Made by a program: the position numbers and the translations under genes. Under the pieces are notes generated by a model. It made no database searches and was not told where the DNA came from. It worked only from the letters and a program-made list of their open reading frames with translations. Shown in pieces: positions 1-5,800 of a DNA stretch of 6,314 nt. Each line of letters starts with the position of its first letter. The first letter of the stretch is position 1. The stretch comes from Bacteroidia bacterium (lineage in GTDB: Bacteria; Bacteroidota; Bacteroidia; AKYH767-A; OLB10): positions 1 through 6,314 of the forward strand of contig JANWID010000129.1 of the NCBI GenBank assembly GCA_025450095.1. The letters run 5' to 3'.

Positions 1-819
1 AAAACCTGTTTTTACTTTTTCAAGTTTCATTACTGTACTGACATGATCATAATCTCCAACAGAAATTCCACCGGTAAAAAGAACGAAATCGCTTTGCTTA
101 ATAGCTTTTAAAAACGCTTTTCGTGTCGCGTTAAGATCATCCTTTACAAAAATTGTTTTTATCTCAGTAATATTATTATGCTTCAGTGCAGCTTGCAAGG
201 TTGCTGAATTGGATTCGTAAATTTGTCCGGGCTTTAATGTTCTACCTGATTTTACAAGTTCTTCCCCGGTTATGATCAAAGTTACAGAAGGCTTCCTGTA
301 AACTTTTACCTTTTCCACTCCTAAAGCAGCAAGATATCCTGTGGTGCCTTCATGTACCATAACACCTTTTTCCGCTGCTACATTTCCCTTTTGAAAATGA
401 GATCCTCGCAAGCGTATATTCAATCCCTTGCGAACCTGATCATCAAGAATCGTAACTTCCTTATTCCTGAAACTTGTTTTTTCCTGCATCACCACGGTGT
501 CGGCACCATCGGGCACAGCCGCCCCGGTAAAAATACGAATGGCCTGGCCCGGTTCTATTTTACCATCATAGTTTTTACCCGCCGCTGATTCCCCCATTAC
601 TTTGAAAATATTTTGTTTTGAAAGATCAGAAAACCGGAATGCATATCCGTCCATTGCCGACTGGTGAAACGGCGGTGCATCAGCACTTCCCCGGATATTA
701 CCGGAAAGAATGCAACCAAATGCCTGTGCCAGTTTTACCTCAACAGCATCTCCAGACCTTACAGCTTTCAGAATAATTTCCTTTGCTTTAGTTACAGGTA
801 CAAAAGTGGTTTTGCTCAA
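1..819 (-). CDS. moeA: MoeA, molybdopterin molybdenumtransferase (partial, C-terminus beyond left edge)
   Basis: MoeA inserts molybdate into adenylylated molybdopterin, the last step of basic molybdenum cofactor synthesis, in the cytoplasm. The 273 visible codons hold the family landmarks in order: AMDGYA at residues 55-60, FTGAAVP at 97-103, ITGEEL at 183-188, the KDD of the MoCF-fold domain at 226-228, and TGGISVGDYD at 249-258. E. coli MoeA has 411 residues, so roughly the last third is missing. The start is taken as TTG at 819. The only in-frame codons between it and the preceding stop (the moaA TAA) contain no start, and the next ATG lies inside the conserved AMDGYA motif. No Shine-Dalgarno sequence precedes it. 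It follows moaA by 24 bp, so it is probably co-transcribed. Oddity: the loop that reads GEDI in E. coli reads GSHF here (residues 139-142). Family assignment is certain; the start is likely. Confidence 0.93.
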   Translation of the reverse strand, partial: MSKTTFVPVTKAKEIILKAVRSGDAVEVKLAQAFGCILSGNIRGSADAPPFHQSAMDGYAFRFSDLSKQNIFKVMGESAAGKNYDGKIEPGQAIRIFTGAAVPDGADTVVMQEKTSFRNKEVTILDDQVRKGLNIRLRGSHFQKGNVAAEKGVMVHEGTTGYLAALGVEKVKVYRKPSVTLIITGEELVKSGRTLKPGQIYESNSATLQAALKHNNITEIKTIFVKDDLNATRKAFLKAIKQSDFVLFTGGISVGDYDHVSTVMKLEKVKTGF

Positions 820-843
820 AGTTGAATTTTTTGGAAGGTGATG

Positions 844-1833
844 TTATCCGCCAATTCCCATCATGCTTCTTTTATGCGATTCTGTTTCCTGTATCGCCCA
901 TGATGCATCGGTGTTCCCGCCCAGCCTGAAATGTTTTTCTTCAAGGCATTTTCTCACCATGAGTTCAACAGGTTGTCCTTCCCGAAGTGCGGAAAGCAGA
1001 TCGGTTTCTGATTTCGCGAAAAGACAATTGCGGAGTTTTCCGTCGGAAGTCAGGCGGAGCCGGTTACATCCGCTGCAGAAAGGTTCGCTCATGGTACTGA
1101 TGACCGCGAATGTTCCTGCATGCCCGGAAACATGGTATTTTTTAGTTGTATCGTTCGGATGATCTTCCAGCTTTTCAACTCCCGGGTATCGCTTATGAAC
1201 CTGCTGTAAAATTTCCTCAAAGGTGATCAGCTTTTCAGGGCGCCACCGGTTTCCCGGGAACGGCATGAATTCAATAAAACGTACATGCACAGGAGTTAGT
1301 CTTGTCCATTCCACGAATTCACAAACTTCAGTTTCATTGTAGCCATTCATGACAACCATATTTACTTTAACGTGAAATCCATGATCGATAAGCATTTTTA
1401 TATTTGATAGCACTTTTGCCAGGTCATCCTTTCCTGTAAGTTTGTGGAAGACTTCTCTTTTCATGGAATCCAGGCTCACATTTACGGAACGGATTCCCGA
1501 CCTGATAAAGCTTTCCTCAAAAGCATCTATCCTGGAGCCGTTAGTTGTGATGGTAAGCTGAACGGGGAGTTTTCCGAGACGTTCCAAAATCGCCCCTGCG
1601 TCTTTACGAACCAGCGGTTCTCCGCCTGTAATCCGGATCTTTCGTACACCGAAGCTGGTAAATACCGTAGCAAGTTGAACAATTTCATCAGCGGTCATCT
1701 GATCAGCAGAAGAAGCATGACATCCCGGACTCAGTTCGGGTTCCGGAAGGCAATACAGGCAATGATAATTGCACCGGTCCGTCAGGCTGATACGCAGGTA
1801 ATCGTGAATTCGTCCGAATGAATCTTTAAGCAT
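844..1833 (-). CDS. moaA: MoaA, GTP 3',8-cyclase (radical SAM)
   Basis: MoaA catalyses the radical SAM conversion of GTP to 3',8-cyclo-7,8-dihydro-GTP, the first committed step of molybdenum cofactor synthesis. Cysteines C21, C25 and C28 form the CX3CX2C motif of the SAM-binding 4Fe-4S cluster. GGEP follows as the SAM-contact motif. C253, C256 and C270 (CX2CX13C) form the second cluster, which binds GTP. The protein ends in the Gly-Gly tail that family members need for activity. At 329 residues it is full length. The ATG at 1833 is preceded by GGGAGG (1846-1851), 12 bases upstream, which lies inside the end of moaD. The gap to the moaD stop is only 8 bp, so the two genes are almost surely translated from one message. 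MoaC, which acts next in the pathway, is not in the window. Confidence 0.97.
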   Translation of the reverse strand: MLKDSFGRIHDYLRISLTDRCNYHCLYCLPEPELSPGCHASSADQMTADEIVQLATVFTSFGVRKIRITGGEPLVRKDAGAILERLGKLPVQLTITTNGSRIDAFEESFIRSGIRSVNVSLDSMKREVFHKLTGKDDLAKVLSNIKMLIDHGFHVKVNMVVMNGYNETEVCEFVEWTRLTPVHVRFIEFMPFPGNRWRPEKLITFEEILQQVHKRYPGVEKLEDHPNDTTKKYHVSGHAGTFAVISTMSEPFCSGCNRLRLTSDGKLRNCLFAKSETDLLSALREGQPVELMVRKCLEEKHFRLGGNTDASWAIQETESHKRSMMGIGG

Positions 1834-1841
1834 GATCTTGT

Positions 1842-2069
1842 TTATCCTCCCGAAAACGGTGGCAACAGTGCCACTTCATCGGATTCTTCCAGCGGGATGT
1901 TTTCCAGGATGACTTGTTTATTAACTGCCATTGCATAGCTGAAAGTTTCCAGTTTCGGGTACTTCCCTTTCAAAACACTCCGCAGCTCATCGGTATTTCG
2001 TACAGGCTCCAACGTTATTGAATTGGTGCCGGCATATTCGGCAATAGCGGCAAAAAAGAGTATTTTCAT
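1842..2069 (-). CDS. moaD: MoaD, molybdopterin synthase small (sulfur carrier) subunit
   Basis: MoaD is the ubiquitin-like sulfur carrier of molybdopterin synthase. Its C-terminal glycine is adenylylated by MoeB, becomes a thiocarboxylate, and donates sulfur to cyclic pyranopterin monophosphate on the MoaE subunit. The 75-residue length, the beta-grasp start MKILFFAAIAEYAG and the ending LLPPFSGG, with its essential terminal Gly-Gly, are typical of the family. It is the first gene of the visible Moco operon, 8 bp upstream of moaA. No Shine-Dalgarno sequence lies before the ATG; a short hairpin (2080-2100) sits just upstream instead. MoaE and MoeB are not encoded here. The C-terminal motif and the neighbouring moaA rule out ThiS as the better name. 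Confidence 0.94.
   Translation of the reverse strand: MKILFFAAIAEYAGTNSITLEPVRNTDELRSVLKGKYPKLETFSYAMAVNKQVILENIPLEESDEVALLPPFSGG
1846..1851 (-). promoter_or_regulatory. Ribosome binding site of moaA inside the end of moaD
   Basis: GGGAGG, read on the minus strand, lies 12 bases before the moaA ATG. It is made of the last base of the moaD TCG codon and the GGA-GG of its two terminal glycine codons. It is the only clear Shine-Dalgarno-like sequence at any start in this window. The spacing is somewhat longer than ideal. Confidence 0.6.
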
Positions 2070-2079
2070 CAGCTGGAAA

Positions 2080-2100
2080 TCCGGGGAATAATGTCCCGGA
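2080..2100 (-). promoter_or_regulatory. Short inverted repeat in the moaD leader
   Basis: The arms TCCGGG (2080-2085) and CCCGGA (2095-2100) can form a perfect 6-bp stem with a 9-base loop. On the moaD transcript the stem lies between the putative -7 element and the start codon, ending 10 bases before the ATG. It could affect translation or bind a regulator. No known Moco riboswitch is recognisable, and the motif could be coincidence. Confidence 0.3.
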
Positions 2101-2113
2101 ATATTAAGGAATT

Positions 2114-2121
2114 CAAAATTA
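2114..2121 (-). promoter_or_regulatory. Putative promoter -7 element of the moaD-moaA-moeA operon
   Basis: TAATTTTG on the minus strand fits the Bacteroidota TAnnTTTG -7 consensus and would give a leader of about 35-40 bases to the moaD ATG. No TTG-type -33 element stands at 19-21 bases upstream, so the promoter is weak or needs an activator. It lies back to back with the protease promoter. Confidence 0.4.
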
Positions 2122-2128
2122 ATGATAA

Positions 2129-2160
2129 TTTGGAAAAATTGACCGGGATCGCTAACTTTG
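2129..2160 (+). promoter_or_regulatory. Promoter of the M43 metalloprotease gene
   Basis: TTTG (2129-2132) and TAACTTTG (2153-2160) are separated by 20 bases, a full match to the Bacteroidota sigma-A-type pattern TTTG-N19/20-TAnnTTTG. Transcription would start near 2167, about 14 bases before the ATG at 2181. This argues against the in-frame ATG at 2091, which lies upstream of the promoter. Confidence 0.75.
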
Positions 2161-2180
2161 ATATACTAAAGCACATTCCT

Positions 2181-3461
2181 ATGAAAATAAAATTACTCCT
2201 GGCAATTATTGGAATTACCTGCATCGTGCTCCCAATGCAGGCACAGACTGTCCGTTGTGGAACGAATGAACACCAGGCAGCACTGGATATTATGTATCCC
2301 GAAGTCGCTGCTTACCGTCAGTCGGCGAATGAAGCAATCAACCGGATCATTGAAAATAACCCCGGATACCGGATTAACGGAACCTTCAATATTCCCATCG
2401 TATTTCACATCATTTATAATGGTGCGGCGCAGAATATTTCTGATAACCGGATTTTTGATCAGATGGATGTCATTTACGATGACTATACCCGGAATAATGC
2501 AGATACGGTGAACACCCGCTCTATGTTTTCTGCGGTATGCAGTGGAATCCCGGTAGAATTTTGCCTGGCTCAACAAACACCCGCAGGTGCTGCCACGAAT
2601 GGAATCGTTCGTATTCCTACTACACTCAGCTCGTTACCCAACAATCCCAGCTCGATTTCACCGGAGTGGGATCATACCCGGTATCTGAATGTTTATGTCG
2701 GTAACCTGGGTGGCGGACTGCTGGGATACACGAATTTTCCTCCCGGATCACCAAATAACGATCATATAGTGGTTTTATATTCAGCAGTTGGAGGTCCGAA
2801 TTTTCCAGGAACATTATCTCCTTATCATTTAGGAAGAACGCTAACACACGAAATGGGACATTGGTTTAACCTGTACCACACTTTTGAAGGAGGCTGCAGC
2901 GGATTGAATGCTAATAGTTGTACTTCCCAGGGAGACCATATTTGTGACACGCCTCCACTGAGTGGTCCTACATTCGGATGCCCTGCAGGGTCACCCAATA
3001 CCTGCACCGAAACCAGTCCTTTCGCTTCTCCATATTCCAGCAATATGCCCGATATGTATGAAAATTATATGGATTATACCGATGACGGATGTATGAACTG
3101 TTTCACAGAAGATCAGGGTGCCCGAATGACTGCTGCAATAACAGGTTTGCGTCCGTTATTGCTGACATCTACCGGTTGCATACCGGTGGGACTGGCAGAA
3201 GTTCTCGATGCAACATACCTGACTCTTACTCCCAATCCTTCATCCGGAATTTTCCAGGTTCAGTTTAACTTCCCTGTAGCAACTGATGTTCAGCTGGAAG
3301 TATCCGACCTGCAGGGCAGGGTTGTGTATTCAAACAGCTTCAATACATCAACGTTATCTGCAATGCAGCTTGACATGACCCGTTTTTCTGATGGCGTTTA
3401 TCAGCTTACAGCAAAAACAAACAATGGTTACCTTGTAAAACGAATTGTAAAAACACGTTAA
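2181..3461 (+). CDS. Secreted M43-family (cytophagalysin/pappalysin-like) zinc metalloprotease with T9SS sorting domain
   Basis: This is a predicted exported zinc endopeptidase of 426 residues. A signal peptide covers about residues 1-22: Lys-rich start MKIK, hydrophobic core, cleavage after QAQ. The catalytic motif HEMGHWFNLYH has zinc ligands H223, H227 and H233 and catalytic E224. Further on come GDHICDTPP and the Met-turn region ENYMDYTDD (M297), the pattern of M43 peptidases. From about residue 345 to the end is a type A T9SS C-terminal sorting domain: it opens with LTPNPSSGIF, contains SDLQGRVVY and ends with DGVYQLTAKTNNGYLVKRIVK. Such domains direct cargo across the outer membrane and are then cleaved or used for surface attachment. 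The ATG at 2181 was chosen because it starts the signal peptide and follows the promoter; extension to 2091 would bury both. It appears to be transcribed alone. The substrate is unknown. Confidence 0.92.
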   Translation: MKIKLLLAIIGITCIVLPMQAQTVRCGTNEHQAALDIMYPEVAAYRQSANEAINRIIENNPGYRINGTFNIPIVFHIIYNGAAQNISDNRIFDQMDVIYDDYTRNNADTVNTRSMFSAVCSGIPVEFCLAQQTPAGAATNGIVRIPTTLSSLPNNPSSISPEWDHTRYLNVYVGNLGGGLLGYTNFPPGSPNNDHIVVLYSAVGGPNFPGTLSPYHLGRTLTHEMGHWFNLYHTFEGGCSGLNANSCTSQGDHICDTPPLSGPTFGCPAGSPNTCTETSPFASPYSSNMPDMYENYMDYTDDGCMNCFTEDQGARMTAAITGLRPLLLTSTGCIPVGLAEVLDATYLTLTPNPSSGIFQVQFNFPVATDVQLEVSDLQGRVVYSNSFNTSTLSAMQLDMTRFSDGVYQLTAKTNNGYLVKRIVKTR

Positions 3462-3480
3462 TCTCTAATTCCTGTTTTCG

Positions 3481-3518
3481 TAATGCCGGGTGACTAACTT
3501 TCCGGCATTATTTTTTTT
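3481..3518 (+). terminator. Intrinsic terminator of the metalloprotease gene
   Basis: TAATGCCGG (3481-3489) and CCGGCATTA (3502-3510) form a perfect 9-bp stem with a 12-base loop, followed at once by eight T residues. It begins 19 bases after the protease stop codon and insulates deoC from read-through. Confidence 0.92.
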
Positions 3519-3524
3519 CGCCAG

Positions 3525-3590
3525 CCGGGATTAATCCGCCACCCGGGATTTGCAATCCCGGGCTAAAAAATCTGAGGATCTTCGATCCGA
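3525..3590. repeat. Cluster of three GGAT...ATCC palindromes, REP-like element
   Basis: Three palindromes lie in tandem: GGATTAATCC (3528-3537, no loop); CCCGGGATT-TGC-AATCCCGGG (3542-3562, 9-bp stem, 3-base loop); and GGATC-TTC-GATCC (3576-3588, 5-bp stem, 3-base loop). All share the core GGAT...ATCC. The element fills the gap between the protease terminator and the deoC promoter. The layout resembles intergenic REP-type repeats that Bacteroidota genomes carry in many copies, which are mobilised elsewhere by RAYT (REP-associated tyrosine) transposases. Whether this copy belongs to such a family cannot be shown from one window. There is no T-run after the stems, so it is not a classical terminator. 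Confidence 0.6.
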
Positions 3591-3602
3591 TATTTAAATT
3601 TG
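3571..3602 (+). promoter_or_regulatory. Promoter of deoC
   Basis: TAAATTTG (3595-3602) is a perfect TAnnTTTG -7 element. The -33 position, 20 bases upstream, reads TCTG, a partial match to TTTG. The predicted start near 3609 gives a leader of about 26 bases to the ATG at 3636. The spacer contains the last palindrome of the adjacent repeat cluster. Confidence 0.6.
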
Positions 3603-3635
3603 TTTCAGTGAACAGACATTCTTATATTGTTATAC

Positions 3636-4532
3636 ATGAATTACTATAACGGGTATACCGGGTTTATCGACCAGACTGGAGTTGAAGAACGTGTAGCAAG
3701 ATTTACTAAGCGAAGCATTAAAACAGCTTCAAAAATTCACGCTTTGAAACTTGCTATCAGTATGATGGATCTGACTACCCTGGAAGCAAGAGATACTCCC
3801 GGAAAAGTCAGGCAGTTGTGTGCCAAGGCTATTAAACCTCACGAATCTATTCCAGGGATTCCTTCTGTTGCTGCTGTATGCGTATATCCAACCATGGTGA
3901 AGTATGCGAAGGAAGCTCTCAAGGGAACAAAAGTTAAAGTCGCAGCTGTTTCAACTGCATTTCCAGGTGGTATGACTACCAAAGATATTAAGCTCAGGGA
4001 AACACGATACGCAGTTAATGAAGGTGCTGATGAGATTGATATGGTAATTTCGCGCGGAAAATTTATGTCGGGTGAATACAATTATGTTTTCGATGAAATC
4101 GCTGCTGTGAAAGAAGCATGCGGGAATGCGCATTTGAAAGTAATTCTTGAAACCGGAGAACTCAGCACGCTCGACAATGTCAGGCATGCGAGCGATCTGG
4201 CTATGCATGCGGGTGCTGATTTCATTAAAACGTCGACTGGCAAAATACAACCCGCGGCAACGCTACCTGTTACACTGGTAATGCTGGAAGCAATTCGTGA
4301 TTTTTATTATAAGGAAGGAAAAATGATCGGCATGAAGCCCGCAGGTGGTATTGCTACGGCAAAACAAGCTTTACAATATCTTGTTATGGTTCGTGAAACT
4401 TTAGGGGAAGCGTGGTTGTCACCCGACTGGTTTCGTTTTGGTGCCAGCTCCCTGGCGAACGACGTGTTGATGCAGATTGTAAAACAGCTTACAGGAGTTT
4501 ATCAGTCTATAGATTATTTTTCGAAGGATTAA
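3636..4532 (+). CDS. deoC: DeoC, 2-deoxyribose-5-phosphate aldolase
   Basis: DeoC is a cytoplasmic class I aldolase that splits 2-deoxy-D-ribose-5-phosphate into acetaldehyde and glyceraldehyde-3-phosphate, the end of deoxynucleoside catabolism. Numbered from the ATG at 3636 (298 residues), the Schiff-base lysine is K198 in IKTSTGK, the second catalytic lysine is K234 in MKPAGGI, and the aspartate of EIDMVI is D135. MMDLTTL near residue 45 matches the N-terminal strand of the E. coli-type enzymes. It is longer than E. coli DeoC (259 residues), with an N-terminal extension of about 30 residues and a short C-terminal one. A TTG nine bases upstream (3627) is an alternative start but has no ribosome site. 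It has its own promoter. Its 3' end overlaps the convergent LOG-family gene by 26 bp. No deoA, deoB or deoD is near, so it is not in a classical deo operon. Confidence 0.96.
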   Translation: MNYYNGYTGFIDQTGVEERVARFTKRSIKTASKIHALKLAISMMDLTTLEARDTPGKVRQLCAKAIKPHESIPGIPSVAAVCVYPTMVKYAKEALKGTKVKVAAVSTAFPGGMTTKDIKLRETRYAVNEGADEIDMVISRGKFMSGEYNYVFDEIAAVKEACGNAHLKVILETGELSTLDNVRHASDLAMHAGADFIKTSTGKIQPAATLPVTLVMLEAIRDFYYKEGKMIGMKPAGGIATAKQALQYLVMVRETLGEAWLSPDWFRFGASSLANDVLMQIVKQLTGVYQSIDYFSKD

Positions 4533-5319
4533 CAGCCGAATGTTTTTTCAGAAAATTTCTTCTTTCCAATAACCACCACGAAGGTGATACCGGCTTTTTA
4601 TAGTAATTTGATTTCAGGTATTTTCGTATATGCTCAATTCCTTCTTCAATATTATCCGTAAAGAGAACAAGGTGCATATCCTCATCCGTAATGGTTTTTT
4701 CAGCAATCATCTTTTCAAAAAAAAACCGCAGGGGTTCATGGTAAGCGCGGCCATAAACCACAATTGGAAAATTCCGGATCGTTTTGGTTTGAATCAATGT
4801 ACAGGTTTCAAAAAGTTCATCCATGGTTCCGAATCCGCCAGGCATCACTACGAAGCCATAAGAGTATTTCAGCAATAATACTTTCCGGACGAAAAAATAT
4901 TTTATCATCACCCATTTGTGCATGTATGGATTGGGACGCTGTTCCTGGGGAAGAAAAATATTGCAACCGACGGAACGTCCTCCGTTTTCAAATGCGCCAC
5001 GGTTTGCCGCTTCCATGATCCCGGGTCCTCCACCGGTCATTACCGTTCCGCCCATAGCAGCAATGCCTTTGCCGAATTCATATGCTTTATGATAATATTC
5101 ATGATTCTCGCGAAATCGCGCAGAACCAAAAACGGTTATACATGGTCCGATGAAATGAAGCTTTCTAAAACCTTTCATGAATTCCAGGAACACCCGTACT
5201 GCAAATTTGAAATTTGTCAATCGGTTAAGAGGATCCTGAAGAAATTGGGATTCGTCCCTGGGTCGCAATACAAACTCAGGAGTTGACATGGGTGGAATAA
5301 AATTGTCGTTTTGCCTCAT
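4507..5319 (-). CDS. LOG-family (TIGR00730) nucleotide 5'-monophosphate phosphoribohydrolase
   Basis: LOG-family proteins hydrolyse the N-glycosidic bond of nucleoside 5'-monophosphates (cytokinin ribotides, AMP), releasing a base and ribose-5-phosphate. Older annotations call them lysine decarboxylases, which is wrong. The two nucleotide-binding signatures are clear: GGGPGIMEAAN at residues 96-106 and PGGFGTMDE at 160-168. R145 (in VRK) and E168 correspond to the catalytic pair described for plant LOG enzymes. The 270-residue length, with an N-terminal extension of about 55 residues before the Rossmann-like core (starting near ITVFGSARF, 61-69), suggests a long-type LOG. The ATG at 5319 follows a good promoter by a short leader; ATG 5289 is an alternative. 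It is monocistronic and convergent with deoC. Whether the real substrate is a cytokinin ribotide or an ordinary nucleotide is not visible. Confidence 0.92.
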   Translation of the reverse strand: MRQNDNFIPPMSTPEFVLRPRDESQFLQDPLNRLTNFKFAVRVFLEFMKGFRKLHFIGPCITVFGSARFRENHEYYHKAYEFGKGIAAMGGTVMTGGGPGIMEAANRGAFENGGRSVGCNIFLPQEQRPNPYMHKWVMIKYFFVRKVLLLKYSYGFVVMPGGFGTMDELFETCTLIQTKTIRNFPIVVYGRAYHEPLRFFFEKMIAEKTITDEDMHLVLFTDNIEEGIEHIRKYLKSNYYKKPVSPSWWLLERRNFLKKHSAVNPSKNNL

Positions 5320-5341
5320 CGTCGCAGTTATGATGAAACAT

Positions 5342-5372
5342 CAAATTTATTGTTTTATCAACGGATCATCAA
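5342..5372 (-). promoter_or_regulatory. Promoter of the LOG-family gene
   Basis: On the minus strand TTG (5372-5370) and TAAATTTG (5349-5342) are 20 bases apart, a good Bacteroidota promoter. Transcription would start near 5335, about 16 bases before the ATG at 5319. The -7 octamer is identical to that of deoC, and here too a GGAT...ATCC palindrome lies in the spacer and -33 region. Confidence 0.7.
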
Positions 5373-5377
5373 TCCGT
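5361..5377. repeat. Short GGAT...ATCC palindrome between vanZ and the LOG-family gene
   Basis: ACGGAT (5361-5366) and ATCCGT (5372-5377) form a perfect 6-bp stem with the 5-base loop CATCA. It lies 26 bases after the vanZ-like stop codon and is the only stem-loop there, but no T-run follows it on the minus strand, so it would be a poor intrinsic terminator. It overlaps the -33 and spacer of the LOG-gene promoter, so it could instead be an operator or a REP-type remnant related to the cluster before deoC. Confidence 0.45.
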
Positions 5378-5403
5378 CAAATTAATATGTTTCAGAAAAG
5401 AGT

Positions 5404-5784
5404 CTAACGGATGTACTGGTAAAAAATCTTCTTGAACAGCAGGATACCGGCACAAGTTCCGACGATATTGGCAACCAGGTCAAGCCAGTCACCATGACGA
5501 TCGGTGAAAATAAATTCCTGCAGAAGTTCAATACCGGCACCATAAACAATGGAAACCACCGCTGCAATGGAAGCAGCATGATACCGGATGTTCCATCTTG
5601 CATATTGACGAATGCATGAACGCATAACCTGGAATGAGAAAATTCCATATAAAGAAATGTGCGCCAGCTTATCGAACGTAAAGAGTTTCCAGAAAGAAAT
5701 ATCAGGTAACTCTTTCGAGGGAATACTACTGAAAAAAAGTATTGCTAATGCCCAGAACAGGGGTGTGAAATAGTACCGGAACAT
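5404..5784 (-). CDS. VanZ-like family membrane protein
   Basis: This is a small integral membrane protein of 126 residues in the VanZ-like family. The function of most family members is unknown; the namesake gives low-level teicoplanin resistance in enterococci. Hydrophobic segments lie at about residues 6-20, 42-55, 70-84 and 103-118. The family pattern is visible as DKLAH (38-42), YGAGIELLQEF (81-91) with conserved Glu and Gln, and R96...D99-W100-x-D102...AN (105-106). It starts 16 bp after the gcvH stop, so it is probably co-transcribed with gcvH. The sprA-gcvH-vanZ order recurs in Bacteroidota, which suggests conserved linkage rather than antibiotic resistance. No role in resistance is claimed. 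Confidence 0.88.
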   Translation of the reverse strand: MFRYYFTPLFWALAILFFSSIPSKELPDISFWKLFTFDKLAHISLYGIFSFQVMRSCIRQYARWNIRYHAASIAAVVSIVYGAGIELLQEFIFTDRHGDWLDLVANIVGTCAGILLFKKIFYQYIR

Positions 5785-5800
5785 GTGGTTTGACTACCAG

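Noticed and set aside
1444..1821. A 125-codon open frame on the plus strand opposite moaA
   Set aside because: It is antisense to the conserved radical SAM region, matches no recognisable family and has no start signals.
2091..2180. Possible 30-residue N-terminal extension of the metalloprotease from ATG 2091
   Set aside because: It would put a polar stretch before a clear signal peptide and lies upstream of, and across, a good TTTG-N20-TAnnTTTG promoter.
3542..3562. The 9-bp GC-rich hairpin as a second terminator of the protease gene
   Set aside because: No T-run follows the stem on the plus strand, and a textbook terminator already lies at 3481-3518.
3525..3590. CRISPR array
   Set aside because: The palindromes differ in length and sequence, there are no equal spacers, and no cas gene is present.
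4764..5286. Overlapping plus-strand open frames opposite the LOG-family gene
   Set aside because: The minus strand encodes the conserved GGGPG and PGGxGT motifs; the plus-strand frames are shadows without protein-family features.
5331..5343. TGATG-AAA-CATCA hairpin near the LOG-gene transcription start
   Set aside because: Only a 5-bp A+T-rich stem, overlapping the -7 element and expected often by chance.
5404..5784. Glycopeptide resistance gene
   Set aside because: VanZ-like family membership alone does not imply resistance, and no vanHAX-type genes are nearby; the gcvH linkage points to a housekeeping context.
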